64,000 nt of DNA from Boswellia sacra (Eukaryota; Streptophyta; Magnoliopsida; Sapindales; Burseraceae): positions 1 to 64,000 of the forward strand of contig SNVD02008926.1 of NCBI GenBank assembly GCA_013180625.2. The letters run 5' to 3'. Both the position numbers and the translations under genes were made by a program. Positions 1 through 9,046 of the stretch are shown one piece after another. The notes beneath the pieces are model-generated. The model searched no databases, was not told where the DNA came from, and saw nothing but the letters and a program-made list of their open reading frames with translations. Position 1 is the first letter of the stretch. Each line of letters starts with the position of its first letter.

Positions 1-35
1 GGAATGCTCAAGACAAAAGAAAATTTTTAACTGAG

Positions 36-1226
36 GTGAAAAATTTGTACTGGGATGACCCATATCTATTCAAATATTGTCCAGACCAAATAATGAGAAG
101 ATGCATACCCGACAATGAGGTAAGTAGTGTCATTAACTTTTGTCATTCTGAAGCATGTGGAGGACATTTTTCATCTAAAAAAACAGCTGTTAAGATCTTA
201 CAATGTGGATTTTATTGGCCCACCTTATTTAAAGATGCACATGCATTTTGCAAAATGTGTGAAAATTGTCAAAAATTGTGATCCATTTCAAAAAGAAACA
301 TGATGCCTTTGAATCCCATTCTTGTTGTTGAAATCTTTGATTGTTGGTGTATTGATTTTATGGGACCCTTTCCACCGTCATTTGGTTTTGTATATATCCT
401 TGTTGCAGTAGACTATGTTTCAAAATGGGTCGAGGCAATTCCATGTCGAAACAATGATCACCAAACAGTTGTCAAATTCTTGAAGGAGAATATCTTAAGT
501 AGATTTGGAATTCCTCGAGCCATTATTAGTGATGGGGGTACACATTTTTGTAACAAACCATTTGAAACTTTAATGAAGAAATATGGAATAAACCATAAAA
601 TTTCTACACCTTATCACCCACAAACAAGTGGACAAGTTGAATTAGCTAATAGGGAGATAAAACAGATCTTAGAAAAAAACGGTTAACCCAAATCGTAAAG
701 ATTGGTCTTTAAGACTTAATGATGCACTCTGGGCTTACCGAACTGCTTTCAAAACATCATTGGGAATGTCTCCTTACAGATTAGTTTATGGAAAACCTTG
801 TCACTTGCAGTGGAAATTGAACATAAAGCTTATTGGGCCATTAAAACATTTAACACAAACTTGAATGATGCTTGCAAGTTACGAAAACTCCAACTGAGTG
901 ACCTTAAAGAAATCAGGAATGAGGCTTATGAAAATTCTAAAATCTACAAAGAAAAAATGGAAGGTTTTCAGACAAATTTTATTTGTTAGAAAATCTTTGA
1001 ACCTTCACAAAAAGTTCTTTTGTATGATTCAAGGTTGCATTTAATTCCTGGTAAACTTCGGTCACGTTGGACTGGGCCTTTCATTGTTAAAAATGTTTTC
1101 CCTCATGGAGCAGTTGAAATTGAGAACCCAAAGAATGTGTTTAAAGTTAATGGACAACGGTTAAAACCATTCTTTGAAAATTTTGACCAAAATGAAGAGT
1201 CCATTGCTTTAATTGATCCTTTTTAA
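36..1226 (+). pseudogene. Ty3/gypsy integrase (3' end of pol), broken
   Basis: Integrase pastes retrotransposon cDNA into the host genome. The zinc-binding N-terminus is at about 130-281 (HSEACGGH, then CKMCENC). The catalytic core is at 300-686, with CIDFMGP (first Asp), IISDGGTHF (second Asp) and [10 protein letters not shown] (Glu). The C-terminal region at about 798-1226 ends with the [11 protein letters not shown] and NGQRLKPFF motifs usual for Athila-type integrase. Damage compared with the - strand copy at 22133-23234: a stop near 281 (GGA to TGA), a frameshift in the A-run near 675, another near 808 and another near 985. No function is expected. Confidence 0.9.
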
Positions 1227-1351
1227 GGATTGATTTTCCCGGTCAAGTGGCGGATACGGTACTCCGTGGCTTTTAAAGTCGGTTTTTCAGTTCCTAAAAA
1301 CTGTTACTCACCTTGCATCCATTTTCTTTTCTTCTCTCTCATTTTCTTCAC

Positions 1352-1900
1352 ATGGATACCATTCTCTCAAAATTGCACAAACATTTTCCCTCTCTTCCTC
1401 AAAATGATTTGCTTAAAATTTATAAAGCTCGTGCAGAAAGACTAAGGTTGTTGATGCGTAAGGGTATTCCTGCTGATTTAAGATGGTTAATTGAAGCCAA
1501 GGTTCGATTCTCTTGTGAGTTTTCAGATAATCTTGTTTCCCATATGCCAGGTTTGGGAAAAAGCTCTTATGCCAAAAAGCGAAGAGCGAAAAGGTTACAA
1601 GTTTGTCCCAGATGTGCAAGATGGACTTGTAACCAGCGTTGCCGCTCCTTGGGATATTTGTCTAACAATCGAGAGGATAAACTACAGTTCATCAAGAATG
1701 GACTGAGTAAGGAGTCTTTGGATGATATCCGAACGACTCTTGAGACGCATTCTTGTGGACTTATGCAGCGTGAAATTTTTAACTTATGGATACAATTCCG
1801 AGATGAGCAGGAACGCTATAGTCTTGGGAATCTGACTCAAAACGACCCTGTTTGTCAGTTTATAAGAAAACTGGATGGGAAGCATATCCCCAACTCATAG
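1352..1900 (+). CDS. Post-integrase ORF of the Athila-like element, 182 aa
   Basis: I do not recognise this protein. The start chosen is the ATG at 1352 (MDTILSKLHKHFPSL), because an equivalent ATG opens the truncated copy at 22005 on the - strand. Visible features are a basic stretch KKRRAKR (a possible nuclear localisation signal) and a compact cysteine cluster CPRCARWTCNQRC (C-x2-C-x4-C-x3-C) that could bind zinc. The second half is charged and probably helical. There is no signal peptide or membrane segment. It lies between integrase and the 3' LTR, where Athila elements often carry an extra, sometimes env-like ORF, but nothing here looks like an envelope protein. It is uninterrupted while the adjacent pol has several breaks. 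Confidence 0.55.
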   Translation: MDTILSKLHKHFPSLPQNDLLKIYKARAERLRLLMRKGIPADLRWLIEAKVRFSCEFSDNLVSHMPGLGKSSYAKKRRAKRLQVCPRCARWTCNQRCRSLGYLSNNREDKLQFIKNGLSKESLDDIRTTLETHSCGLMQREIFNLWIQFRDEQERYSLGNLTQNDPVCQFIRKLDGKHIPNS

Positions 1901-2214
1901 AAGGTGTTTAAGCCGTTTCTGGACGTAAAACCAGAGGAAGATGTGAGCCACAGTCACAACTACCTGTACATATGCATGCGTGCCATCATTTTTGAATTTT
2001 AATACCTCATAGCTGTCATTTTTGAATTTGTATCTTTTGTTTGACTTATGGTGTCTTATTTCATCATCTTTTGAATTTTTGGGCATTATTGTCAACTTTT
2101 TCAACAAACAATCGAGCTACCTAGATAGATATCATCATTAGCATACCTTTTGCACTCCATAAATACCACATGTCTTGTTCTCTTCTTCACACATAGTTAG
2201 AGAGTTACATAGAC
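1901..2214. other. Non-coding leader of the captured LOG copy
   Basis: No ORF of note. A TATA-like string CCATAAATA at about 2157-2165 lies some 50 bases before the LOG start codon at 2215. This could be a promoter carried along with the gene or a chance match in AT-rich sequence. Confidence 0.35.
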
Positions 2215-2867
2215 ATGGAGGGAACTTCAAAACGTCGAATCCAAAGGATATGTGTATTCTGTGGATCTCGACCAGGTAAAGTGAAGAGTTCGTAGAAGTA
2301 GCGAATTATCTTGGTAGGCTACTGGCTGAAAGAAAGATTCATGTGGTTTATGGGGGAGGTAGCCTCGGGTTAATGGGTTGTGTGTCAACAGCTGCACATG
2401 TAGGAGGTACTCAAGTTTTAGGAGTTATTCCTAAAGCTTTGGCTGTAGAAAGCATTGTTGGAAAAACGTTGGGAAGGAGTTACAGGTCTCCTCTATGCAT
2501 GAACGCATGGCACATATGCTCATCAATTCAGATGCCTTTATTGCTTTACCAGGTGGCTTTGGCACTCTTGAAGAAATTTTTCAAATTGCCTCTTGGGCCC
2601 AACTGAATCTCCATCAAAAACCCATAGGTTTGTTGAATGTTAAAAATTTTCTTTGATCCTTTGATAAGTTTTGTTGATGCAGCTGTGGAACAAATTTTTA
2701 TCCCTCATTCAGCGAGAAAGATCCTTGTTTCTTCTGCCACTTCTGCTGGTGAGTTACTTGACAAATTACAAGAAGTTGAGTATGAACCTGACCCAGCTAG
2801 TACTCAAATTAATTGGGCAGGAGGGCAAAACAAAAAGTGCAAATTGGATCTGAATCTCCGTTTGTAA
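2215..2867 (+). pseudogene. LOG-like cytokinin riboside 5'-monophosphate phosphoribohydrolase, intronless pseudogene
   Basis: LOG enzymes release active cytokinin bases from their nucleotides in one step in the cytosol or nucleus. The copy starts with MEGTSKRRIQRICVFCGSRPG. The two family signatures are present: GGGSLGLMG (about 2350-2376) and PGGFGTLEE (about 2549-2575). The full reading runs about 217 codons to TAA at 2865-2867, the normal LOG length. It is read in three shifts: frameshifts near 2278, 2475 and 2645, each a small indel, and few other stops. No introns are seen, although plant LOG genes normally have several, which suggests an mRNA-derived copy. It lies in the same orientation as the element, between its last ORF and 3' LTR, so it appears to be transduced cargo. 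It is unlikely to be functional. Confidence 0.85.
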
Positions 2868-2991
2868 TTCTTTTCTTGTCTTTTATTTTATTTTCTTTTT
2901 AGCATGTTATTTTATGAGTCTTTCAGGTCATCTCTATTGAATAACAGAAGCTTCAGGTAATGTCTCCTATACTTTATCTCTCTACATTTAA

Positions 2992-3031
2992 ACATTGAGG
3001 ACAATGTTTCATTTGGTTGGGGGGGAAGGAT
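2992..3031 (+). other. Hairpin ACATTG-AGGA-CAATGT plus G-run
   Basis: A perfect 6-bp stem with a 4-base loop (2992-3007) is followed by GGTTGGGGGGGAAGG at 3016-3030. I recall similar wording in the 3' region of other Athila elements, but cannot check this here. The G-run could act as an internal purine tract. Role unknown. Confidence 0.45.
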
Positions 3032-3594
3032 AGTAGACATAAGTGTGTCTTGAAATTTTATTTTTTCTTGCAAAAAAAAGAAAAAAAAATGCGAGTTAGT
3101 AATTAGATTCAGAGTGCGGTATAAGGAGTTCAAATCCTCTTGAGACGCATTCTGGGTCAGGAATGGCAGAGTATGGAGGGCCAGTTTGAACTCTTGAAAC
3201 CCATTCTAACCAATTTGTCGTTTTATTTTGATCTTGTGAACTCTTTTTAGCTAACTTGATATTATTTAGTCTTGATTTTTGAATTTTATAACAAGGAGGT
3301 CTTATTCATTTCACTTTGAATTATTCAAATCCATGAACTCTCACAACTTTATCATTTAAAAATTGTGTGCTTATGTACTCATTAAGCAAGATTCATGAAC
3401 CTTTCTTCATACATACACACATACCTTGATGCATGATTGTGGATGGCAAAATGAAATGTTGTAATATTGAGTTCTTTTGTTTTGTTTAGGATAACAACAC
3501 AAAGGAAGGGGAAAGTTAAAAAAAAAAAAAAGTGAAAAAAAAAAGTGAAAAAAAAGAAAAAAAAAGGAAGAGAAAGCAATTGTGGATAAGTTTG

Positions 3595-3872
3595 GTCTCG
3601 TAGCCTCCTTAATTCGAGCAATTAAGCCCGAGGGGTGCCTCAACACATAATACCCTAAGACCAACTGGTTTGGGAGCTATTGGCCCAAAGCTCGCTACAT
3701 GGATTAAGAAGAAAGCTTAATGGGATTGAACATTGCACTATCCACAAGTTTCTAAGCAAAAATAAAGCATTGGCAACCCGAGTCGTTAAGCTCGTAGGGG
3801 TGTCTTAACACCTAATGCCCTAAGGCCAACTGGTCTGGGAGTCATTAGCCTAAGGCTCGCTATATGGGTTAA
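3595..3872 (+). repeat. Imperfect ~105-bp direct repeat pair
   Basis: Unit 1 (about 3595-3706) and unit 2 (about 3768-3872) share the order GAGGGGTGCCTCAACAC, CCCTAAGRCCAACTGG, GGGAGYYATTRGCC and GCTCGCTA. They differ by scattered substitutions and lie in the non-coding region before the 3' LTR. Confidence 0.6.
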
Positions 3873-3886
3873 AGATGCATTCCTAC

Positions 3887-3934
3887 AAAAAAAAAAAAAG
3901 AGAGAGAAAAAAAAAATATATATATATATATAAT
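3887..3934. repeat. A-rich and (TA)n microsatellite
   Basis: A run of A, then GA repeats, then about ten TA repeats. Confidence 0.8.
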
Positions 3935-4224
3935 GAATAAATGCCCCTTTCCTAAGGTTGTTAGTCTTAACAAATATTAGAACCGATATGGCTTCTTTCT
4001 AATAAGCCCCATAATCATGTGTCGACTGAGCACAGAAAGAAGGTTTATTGATATCTTAACTAAAGGGTACATGAGTCATTAAAAAAAATCGGTTGAGAGT
4101 TTGTTTATTTGGATAAAATCAAGGAGAGTGCAATAATGACCACCTTGGATGTAAAATTCTATAAATCACTTCTAAATAATAACGCTTTAATTGCTAGGGA
4201 CTAGCAATAAGCTAGTTAGGGGTG

Positions 4225-5751
4225 TGATGAACACTTAAATATGCATGTTTAATAAGAGTTTGATTCATCATATTGCATTAATAGTGTCATTAAATTCCTC
4301 AACTTAAGCATATTTGTAGCATTTGCATTTTTGGAATTAATTTCTCTTAATTTTGGTTTTGTTACAGGTTCGGTAAAATGGGCATAACTCTCTATTTATA
4401 GATCAGAATGGTGCAATTCTTAATGTTTTGGAAAAGCTGATTTAATTGTCTACAAGACTGCAATTCACAAGCATCATCAAATTCGGGCTCTTAGTGGACA
4501 AAAATTGGGCTTGAAATGAACCCATCTACAGTCTCGGTCCAATCTGACCAGGCCTCAGTATTTGAACCGTATCTCTCAAAATACGTATCCAAATTGTGCA
4601 AATCAATATGTTATAGAAATCTGAGAGAAATATCTACAACTTTCATGAAGACATGTGATTAAAATTCACAACATTTCGATGTCAAAATTGATGGTCAAAG
4701 TCGGTGCCTAATGATCCCAATTGTCAAAGATATTTACAACTAATATTTGACAATTATGCCTTGTAATTTGACAAGTTTGCCCCTGGATGTATCTATAAAT
4801 AGAGGTGCCTTGTGACCCATTAGGGCATCTTGGCCTTGGCTGGAACCTTTTGGCTTTGGCTAGGATCTTGTATTGTGTTTTGTGTGTTTATGTTATTAAT
4901 GAATTTCCTTTTTCTTACATTTTTTTTTCTTTCTATTATAATGTTCTTCTAATTTCTCTCTTGCTAAGGTGAAAGGGTGAAACCCTTGATATAAGAATAA
5001 GGATTCTCTAACCCTTAATATGTGCTTAATAATCTTAATCTTACAATGTTTATTCAATATGAGTTATATTTAATTTCTTAATCAATCTTGACACCACTCG
5101 TAAAGTGGAGGTCTTGATCCATTGTCGACAATCCTTGGCACATCAAATGCTTGGATCCTTTCTAGATGATGTATGTTCTTCCTTACCGACACGACTCTAG
5201 TTAGGAACCTTGATTTGTTGTAGACATATGGTGATTGGCACATTGGATGCTTGAACCCATTTACAAGAAGTGGTATAAATATTGGTAATGAAAAAAATAT
5301 AATTCATATAACTAAAATGGGTTAATTATCCTTATTTGAAATATCAAGGGCGGATCCCCTAACCTTAGCCCTCATTGTTATTGTGTTAATTCCTCTTGTA
5401 TTTTAATTATTCTATTGTTTATGAACTTTTTATTTTATTTACTATGGTAGGTTCTACAACCTTATGAAATTGTTCTTTAATTTACTATGGTTGGTTATAC
5501 CACCTATTTCCATGGATGGTTTTAACTACTCTTGCTTTTTGTTTTATATTTGAATGGTCGGTAATACCGCCTACCATCTTACATATTTATTGATATTATC
5601 TTGTCATTTCTTTGAATTATTCATACCATATTTGCTTATCTTATAATTTGTAACGCTAAAATTTCCTTCCTCGTGGATCGACCTCGGACTCACCGGGTTT
5701 ATTACTTCGACACTCCTATACTTGGGAGACAATCCTTTTTCGGATGTGTCA
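4225..5751 (+). repeat. Family A LTR (3' LTR of the left Athila-like element)
   Basis: This 1527-bp LTR begins TGATGAACACTTAAATATG and ends CGGATGTGTCA, with canonical TG...CA ends. It is nearly identical over its length to the solo LTR at 13894-15422. The TATA box TATAAATAGA at 4794-4803 marks the likely transcription start region. The right end abuts a copia LTR at an internal position. Confidence 0.9.
4794..4803 (+). promoter_or_regulatory. TATA box of family A LTR
   Basis: TATAAATAGA inside the LTR. The same box occurs at 14464-14473 (+), 6853-6862 (-) and 33733-33742 (-) in the other family A LTRs, so it is a conserved promoter element. Confidence 0.7.
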
Positions 5752-6401
5752 TTCATCAAGAAGAACTCTTGGTGTGGTGTTATCAAGAGTTGAGGAAAGT
5801 TGCCTTGGTGAGGTTGTTCATCAAGAAGAACTCTTCGTGTGGTGTTATCAAGGGTTGACGGAAGTTGCCTTGGTGAGGTTGTTCATCAAGAAGAACTCTT
5901 GGTGTGGTGTTATCAAGGGTTGAAGGAAGTTGCCTTGGTGAGGTTGTTCATCAAGAAGAACTCTTGGTGTGGTGTATCAAGAGTTGAAGGAAGTTGCCTT
6001 GGTGAGGTTGTTCATCAAGAAGAACTCTTGGTGTGGTGTTATCAAGAGTTGGAAGAAAAAGTCTTGGTGAGGTTGTTCATCAAGCAAGTTGTAAAGATTT
6101 CTACAACTTAGTGGAAAGTTTAGCTCATGGAGCTAGGAGCCCGTGGATGTAGGCAAGGTTTGCCGAATCACGTAAATTGAGTTTGCACTCTCTCTATCCC
6201 TTTCCTCTTTATATTTACTTGTACTTGTGATTGTTCTTTGTTTTCATTCTCTTGATTGCATTCTATTTTCATCTTCTTCATCTTTATTCTCAAAGAAAGA
6301 GTTAAATAATTTTGATCTTTCAAGAAAAGTTTTCTAAATTCGTTTTTATAAATAAAAACCCAATTCACCCCCCCTCTTAGGTTGCCATACCTGGGTCAAC
6401 A
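5752..6401 (+). repeat. Ty1/copia LTR, 3' part only
   Basis: It matches the 3' part of the copia LTR at 23235-24897 and ends identically in GGGTTGCCATACCTGGGTCAACA-type sequence (CAACA at 6397-6401). The left part is missing because the Athila-like element inserted inside its minisatellite. It sits within a family A LTR (6402-7432), which continues directly after it. Confidence 0.85.
5754..6077 (+). repeat. 65-bp minisatellite in copia LTR, five units
   Basis: Units start at 5754, 5819, 5884, 5949 and 6013, so the period is 65, 65, 65, 64. Each contains CATCAAGAAGAACTCTTG, a GTTATCAAGRGTTG block and GCCTTGGTGAGGTTGTT. The related LTR at 24440-24570 has only about two units. The ORF running through it (5839-6111) is a translated repeat, not a gene. 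Confidence 0.9.
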
Positions 6402-7432
6402 CAAGCATCCAATGTGCCAATCACCATATGTTTACAACAAATCAAGGTTCCTAACTAGATTTGTGTCGGTAAGGAAGAACCATACATCATCGAGAAATGA
6501 TCCAAGCATTTGATGTGCCAAGGATTGTCGACAATGGATCAAGACCTCCACTTTACGAGAGGTGTCAAGATTGATTAAGAAACTAAATATAAATCATATA
6601 AAATAAACAACACAATATTATGACAATTAAGCACATATCTAGGGTTAGAGAATCCTTATTCTCATATCAAGGGTTTCACCCTTTCACCTTAGCAAAAGAG
6701 AAATTAGAAGAACATTATAATAGAAAGAAAATAAAATGCAAGAAAAAGGAAATTCATTAATAACATAAGCACACAAAACACAATACAAGATCCTAGCCAA
6801 AGCCAAAATGTTCCAGTCAAGGCCAAGATGCCCCAATGGGTCACAAGGCACCTCTATTTATAGATACATCCAGGGGCAAACTTGTCAAATTATAAGGGCA
6901 TAATTGTCAAATATTAGTTGTAAATATCTTTGACAATTGGGATCATTAGGCACCGACTTTGACCATCAATTTTGACATTGAAATGTTGAGAATTTTAATC
7001 ACATGTCTTCATGAAAGTTGTAGATATTTCTCTCAGATTTCGAGAACATATTGATTTGCACAATTTGGATCCGTATCTCTCAAAATACGTATCCAAATAC
7101 TGAGGCCTGGTCAGACTAGGCCGAGACTGTAGATGGGTTCATTTCAAGCCCAATTTTGGTCCACTAAGAGCCCGAATTTGATGATGCTTGTGAAATGCAA
7201 TATTGTAGAAAATTGAATCCGCTTTCCAAAACATTAAGAATTGCACCATTCTGATATATAAATAGAGAGTTATGCCCATTTTACCGAACCTGTAACAAAA
7301 CCATAATTAAGAGGAATTAATTCCAAAGATGCAAATGCTACAAATATGCTTAAGTTGAGGAATTTAATGACACTATTAATGCAATATGATGAACTAAACT
7401 CTTATTAAACATGCATATTTAAGTGTTCATCA
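6402..7432 (-). repeat. Family A LTR fragment, - orientation
   Basis: It matches the - orientation LTR at 32936-34312 and ends at GTTCATCA (7425-7432). The part nearest its other end is missing; it was split by the copia LTR insertion (original context GAGTT/CAAGC) and should continue left of the window. The right end sits in a family B LTR, 10 bases from where that LTR should begin; GGCTT at 7433-7437 is the likely target duplication. Confidence 0.85.
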
Positions 7433-8655
7433 GGCTTTCATCCCACCAAAGCGTTTGCGACCATGATACTATGTCATAGCCTCTTTCAAGACTTAAGGGA
7501 ACACAAACAAGCCATGAGCACGTCTGGAGAAAGGAGTCGCCACCCAATTATTCAATTGGGATTGAATGGAGTAATCTGATCCCTCGCTTTAGGACCTAAA
7601 CTATCCTCATCCATTCATGGATGGGTTTGACAAGTTAGGTACGAGTCTTTCGACCTACTTAGATGTAAATCCGGCCTCCACTTAATACCAAATGAAAATA
7701 ACCCGTGTTGTCACTTAGTCCACTTAGATTGTTCATTTTATGTACACATTATTCATTTTATGTTCTTTAAGCATGCAAGGTGATTATTGAATGAAAATAA
7801 CAGTATATTCATATATAGAAAGAGAGAGGAGAATGGATTACATTTCCTTTCAAACGCGAAGGGAAGGGGAGAGGATTTCAACATTTGTTCTTCAACAATA
7901 AAATATTCCATACATTCATATGTTTGAACATTCATTCTAAGTAATGGTCTCTCACCATCAATGTGAGTCCACCATCACTTCAATGCATCACACAATTACA
8001 CTTCGCAATATTCATATATTCATAAATTATACAAAGCCATAACTAATATCATGGCATTCTAGCCTAGATTTGATAATTTTATCATGGTAATTCTACCTAT
8101 AGCTATTCTAGCATTATTCATATCAATTCATGGCATTTCTAGCCTAATCATAGTTATCATGGCATACTCTAGCCTAAACATGGTATTCATGGTATATTCT
8201 AGGCTAATTCAAGCAATTGACATCAATTATAACATCCAAGGGTAAAATGATAATTCATACCTATTCTATGCTATTTTCTAGCATACATCAAAGCAAATAT
8301 AAGTCTTCTTTAGCATGATTCTAATCATGTGCTCCTAAGCATGATTCTAAGCATTTGCAAAAAAATTTAATTCTTAGGCATGATTCTAATAAAAAAGAGA
8401 TAGTGGACTTACCTCAACACGCTTATCCATCTTGCAAAACAAACAAGGGTTAGAGCAATTCCTAAAACCCTAACATACTTCTAAGCATCAAAATAAATCC
8501 TAACATGCTTATTCTAATCATAAATTAACCTAAACATGCTTTTTCTAAACAAGAAAAATAAAAGAGAAAATGGGAGGGAGGAGATAATTCTACTCTCAGG
8601 ACGTACCCTTTCCAGGTTTAGAGTAATAAAAATGCTTTCTAATAGAGTTGAAATT
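7433..8655 (-). repeat. B1 3' LTR, truncated
   Basis: It shares with the other family B LTRs the order GGCTTTCATCC, GGAGTCGCCACCCAATTATTC, TGAATGGATTACATTTCC-type text and repeated CATGGCATTCTAGCCTA strings. At about 8630-8655 it jumps directly to the sequence that precedes the PMD promoter (GTAAGTTGCTAAGC). The LTR start, polypurine tract and tandem-repeat region present in B2 and B3 are therefore deleted. Confidence 0.8.
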
Positions 8656-8754
8656 ACTCATCTTTCTTTGTAAGTTGCTAAGCTATTGCCATGGTCGGGT
8701 GCTTGTCACCAGTTGTGTTTGAAAATTCTTTCAATTTTTAAGGTTGATATAGAG

Positions 8755-8927
8755 TTTTTTCTTCTTTTTTCTTTTTCTCTTATTTTCTTTCTTTTTCTTG
8801 TTCTTTTTGTCTTTATTCTTTCTATCTCTTCTTTTCTTTCTCTTTTTTTCTTTCTTTCTTTTTCTGTTTTCTTTCTTTTTCTATTTTCTTTTATTTCTTT
8901 CTTTTCTTTTTTTCTTTTGGCCTTTTA
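8755..8927 (+). repeat. Pyrimidine-rich tract upstream of PMD copy 1
   Basis: Almost pure C/T with a TTTCTT theme. Equivalent tracts precede PMD copy 2 (43508-43612) and copy 3 (55907-56102). Reading frames through it are Phe/Leu/Ser repeats and not proteins. Confidence 0.8.
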
Positions 8928-8950
8928 CCATTGTGCACCTTATTAAAGGG

Positions 8951-9046
8951 ACAATCGACTGGTTGTGGGAGGACTGTCGATCAATGGTTTGACTGCCAAC
9001 TGCTGGTCAGTCAATGGCCGCCCAGCGATGGAGGGTCTACAAAAGG
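8951..9046 (+). promoter_or_regulatory. PMD copy 1 promoter: motif cluster plus TATA-like box
   Basis: Cluster of short related motifs (ATCGACTGGTTG, ACTGTCGATCA, TTTGACTGCC, CTGGTCAGTCA) at 8951-9030, then a TATA-like CTACAAAAGG at 9037-9046, then the PMD start codon at 9152. The same arrangement precedes copies 2 and 3, the DUF7745-like genes, and the TATA box of LTR B. Confidence 0.55.

Larger units (their letters stand above)
2868..4224 (+). other. Non-coding 3' region of the Athila-like element
   Basis: No credible ORF; the short reading frames are A-rich or T-rich. It holds a small hairpin followed by a G-run (2992-3031), a pair of imperfect direct repeats (3595-3872), A-rich stretches (3518-3566) and an AT microsatellite. 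It ends in a short purine-rich stretch (TTAGGGGTG, 4216-4224) just before the LTR, in the position of a polypurine tract that primes plus-strand DNA. Confidence 0.6.
1..5751 (+). mobile_element. Athila-like Ty3/gypsy retrotransposon, right part
   Basis: This is the 3' part of an LTR retrotransposon whose 5' half lies left of the window. In order it holds a broken integrase (36-1226), an intact short ORF (1352-1900), a captured LOG-like pseudogene (2215-2867), about 1.3 kb of non-coding 3' region and a complete 3' LTR (4225-5751). The integrase and the short ORF match the - strand element at 21038-34312 nearly word for word, so the two belong to one family. It abuts the middle of a copia LTR at 5752, so it probably inserted there. 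TTCAT at 5752-5756 is the candidate target duplication, but its partner is outside the window. Confidence 0.85.

Noticed and set aside
2215..2867. LOG-like sequence as a working gene
   Set aside because: Three frameshifts split the reading frame, and it lies inside a retrotransposon.
5754..6077. Regular 65-bp repeats as a CRISPR array
   Set aside because: Units are contiguous with no unique spacers, the genome is a plant, and the same sequence is part of a copia LTR.
8755..8992. Phe/Leu/Ser-rich ORFs as membrane proteins
   Set aside because: They are translations of a low-complexity pyrimidine tract; the same applies at 43440-43634 and 55864-56172.
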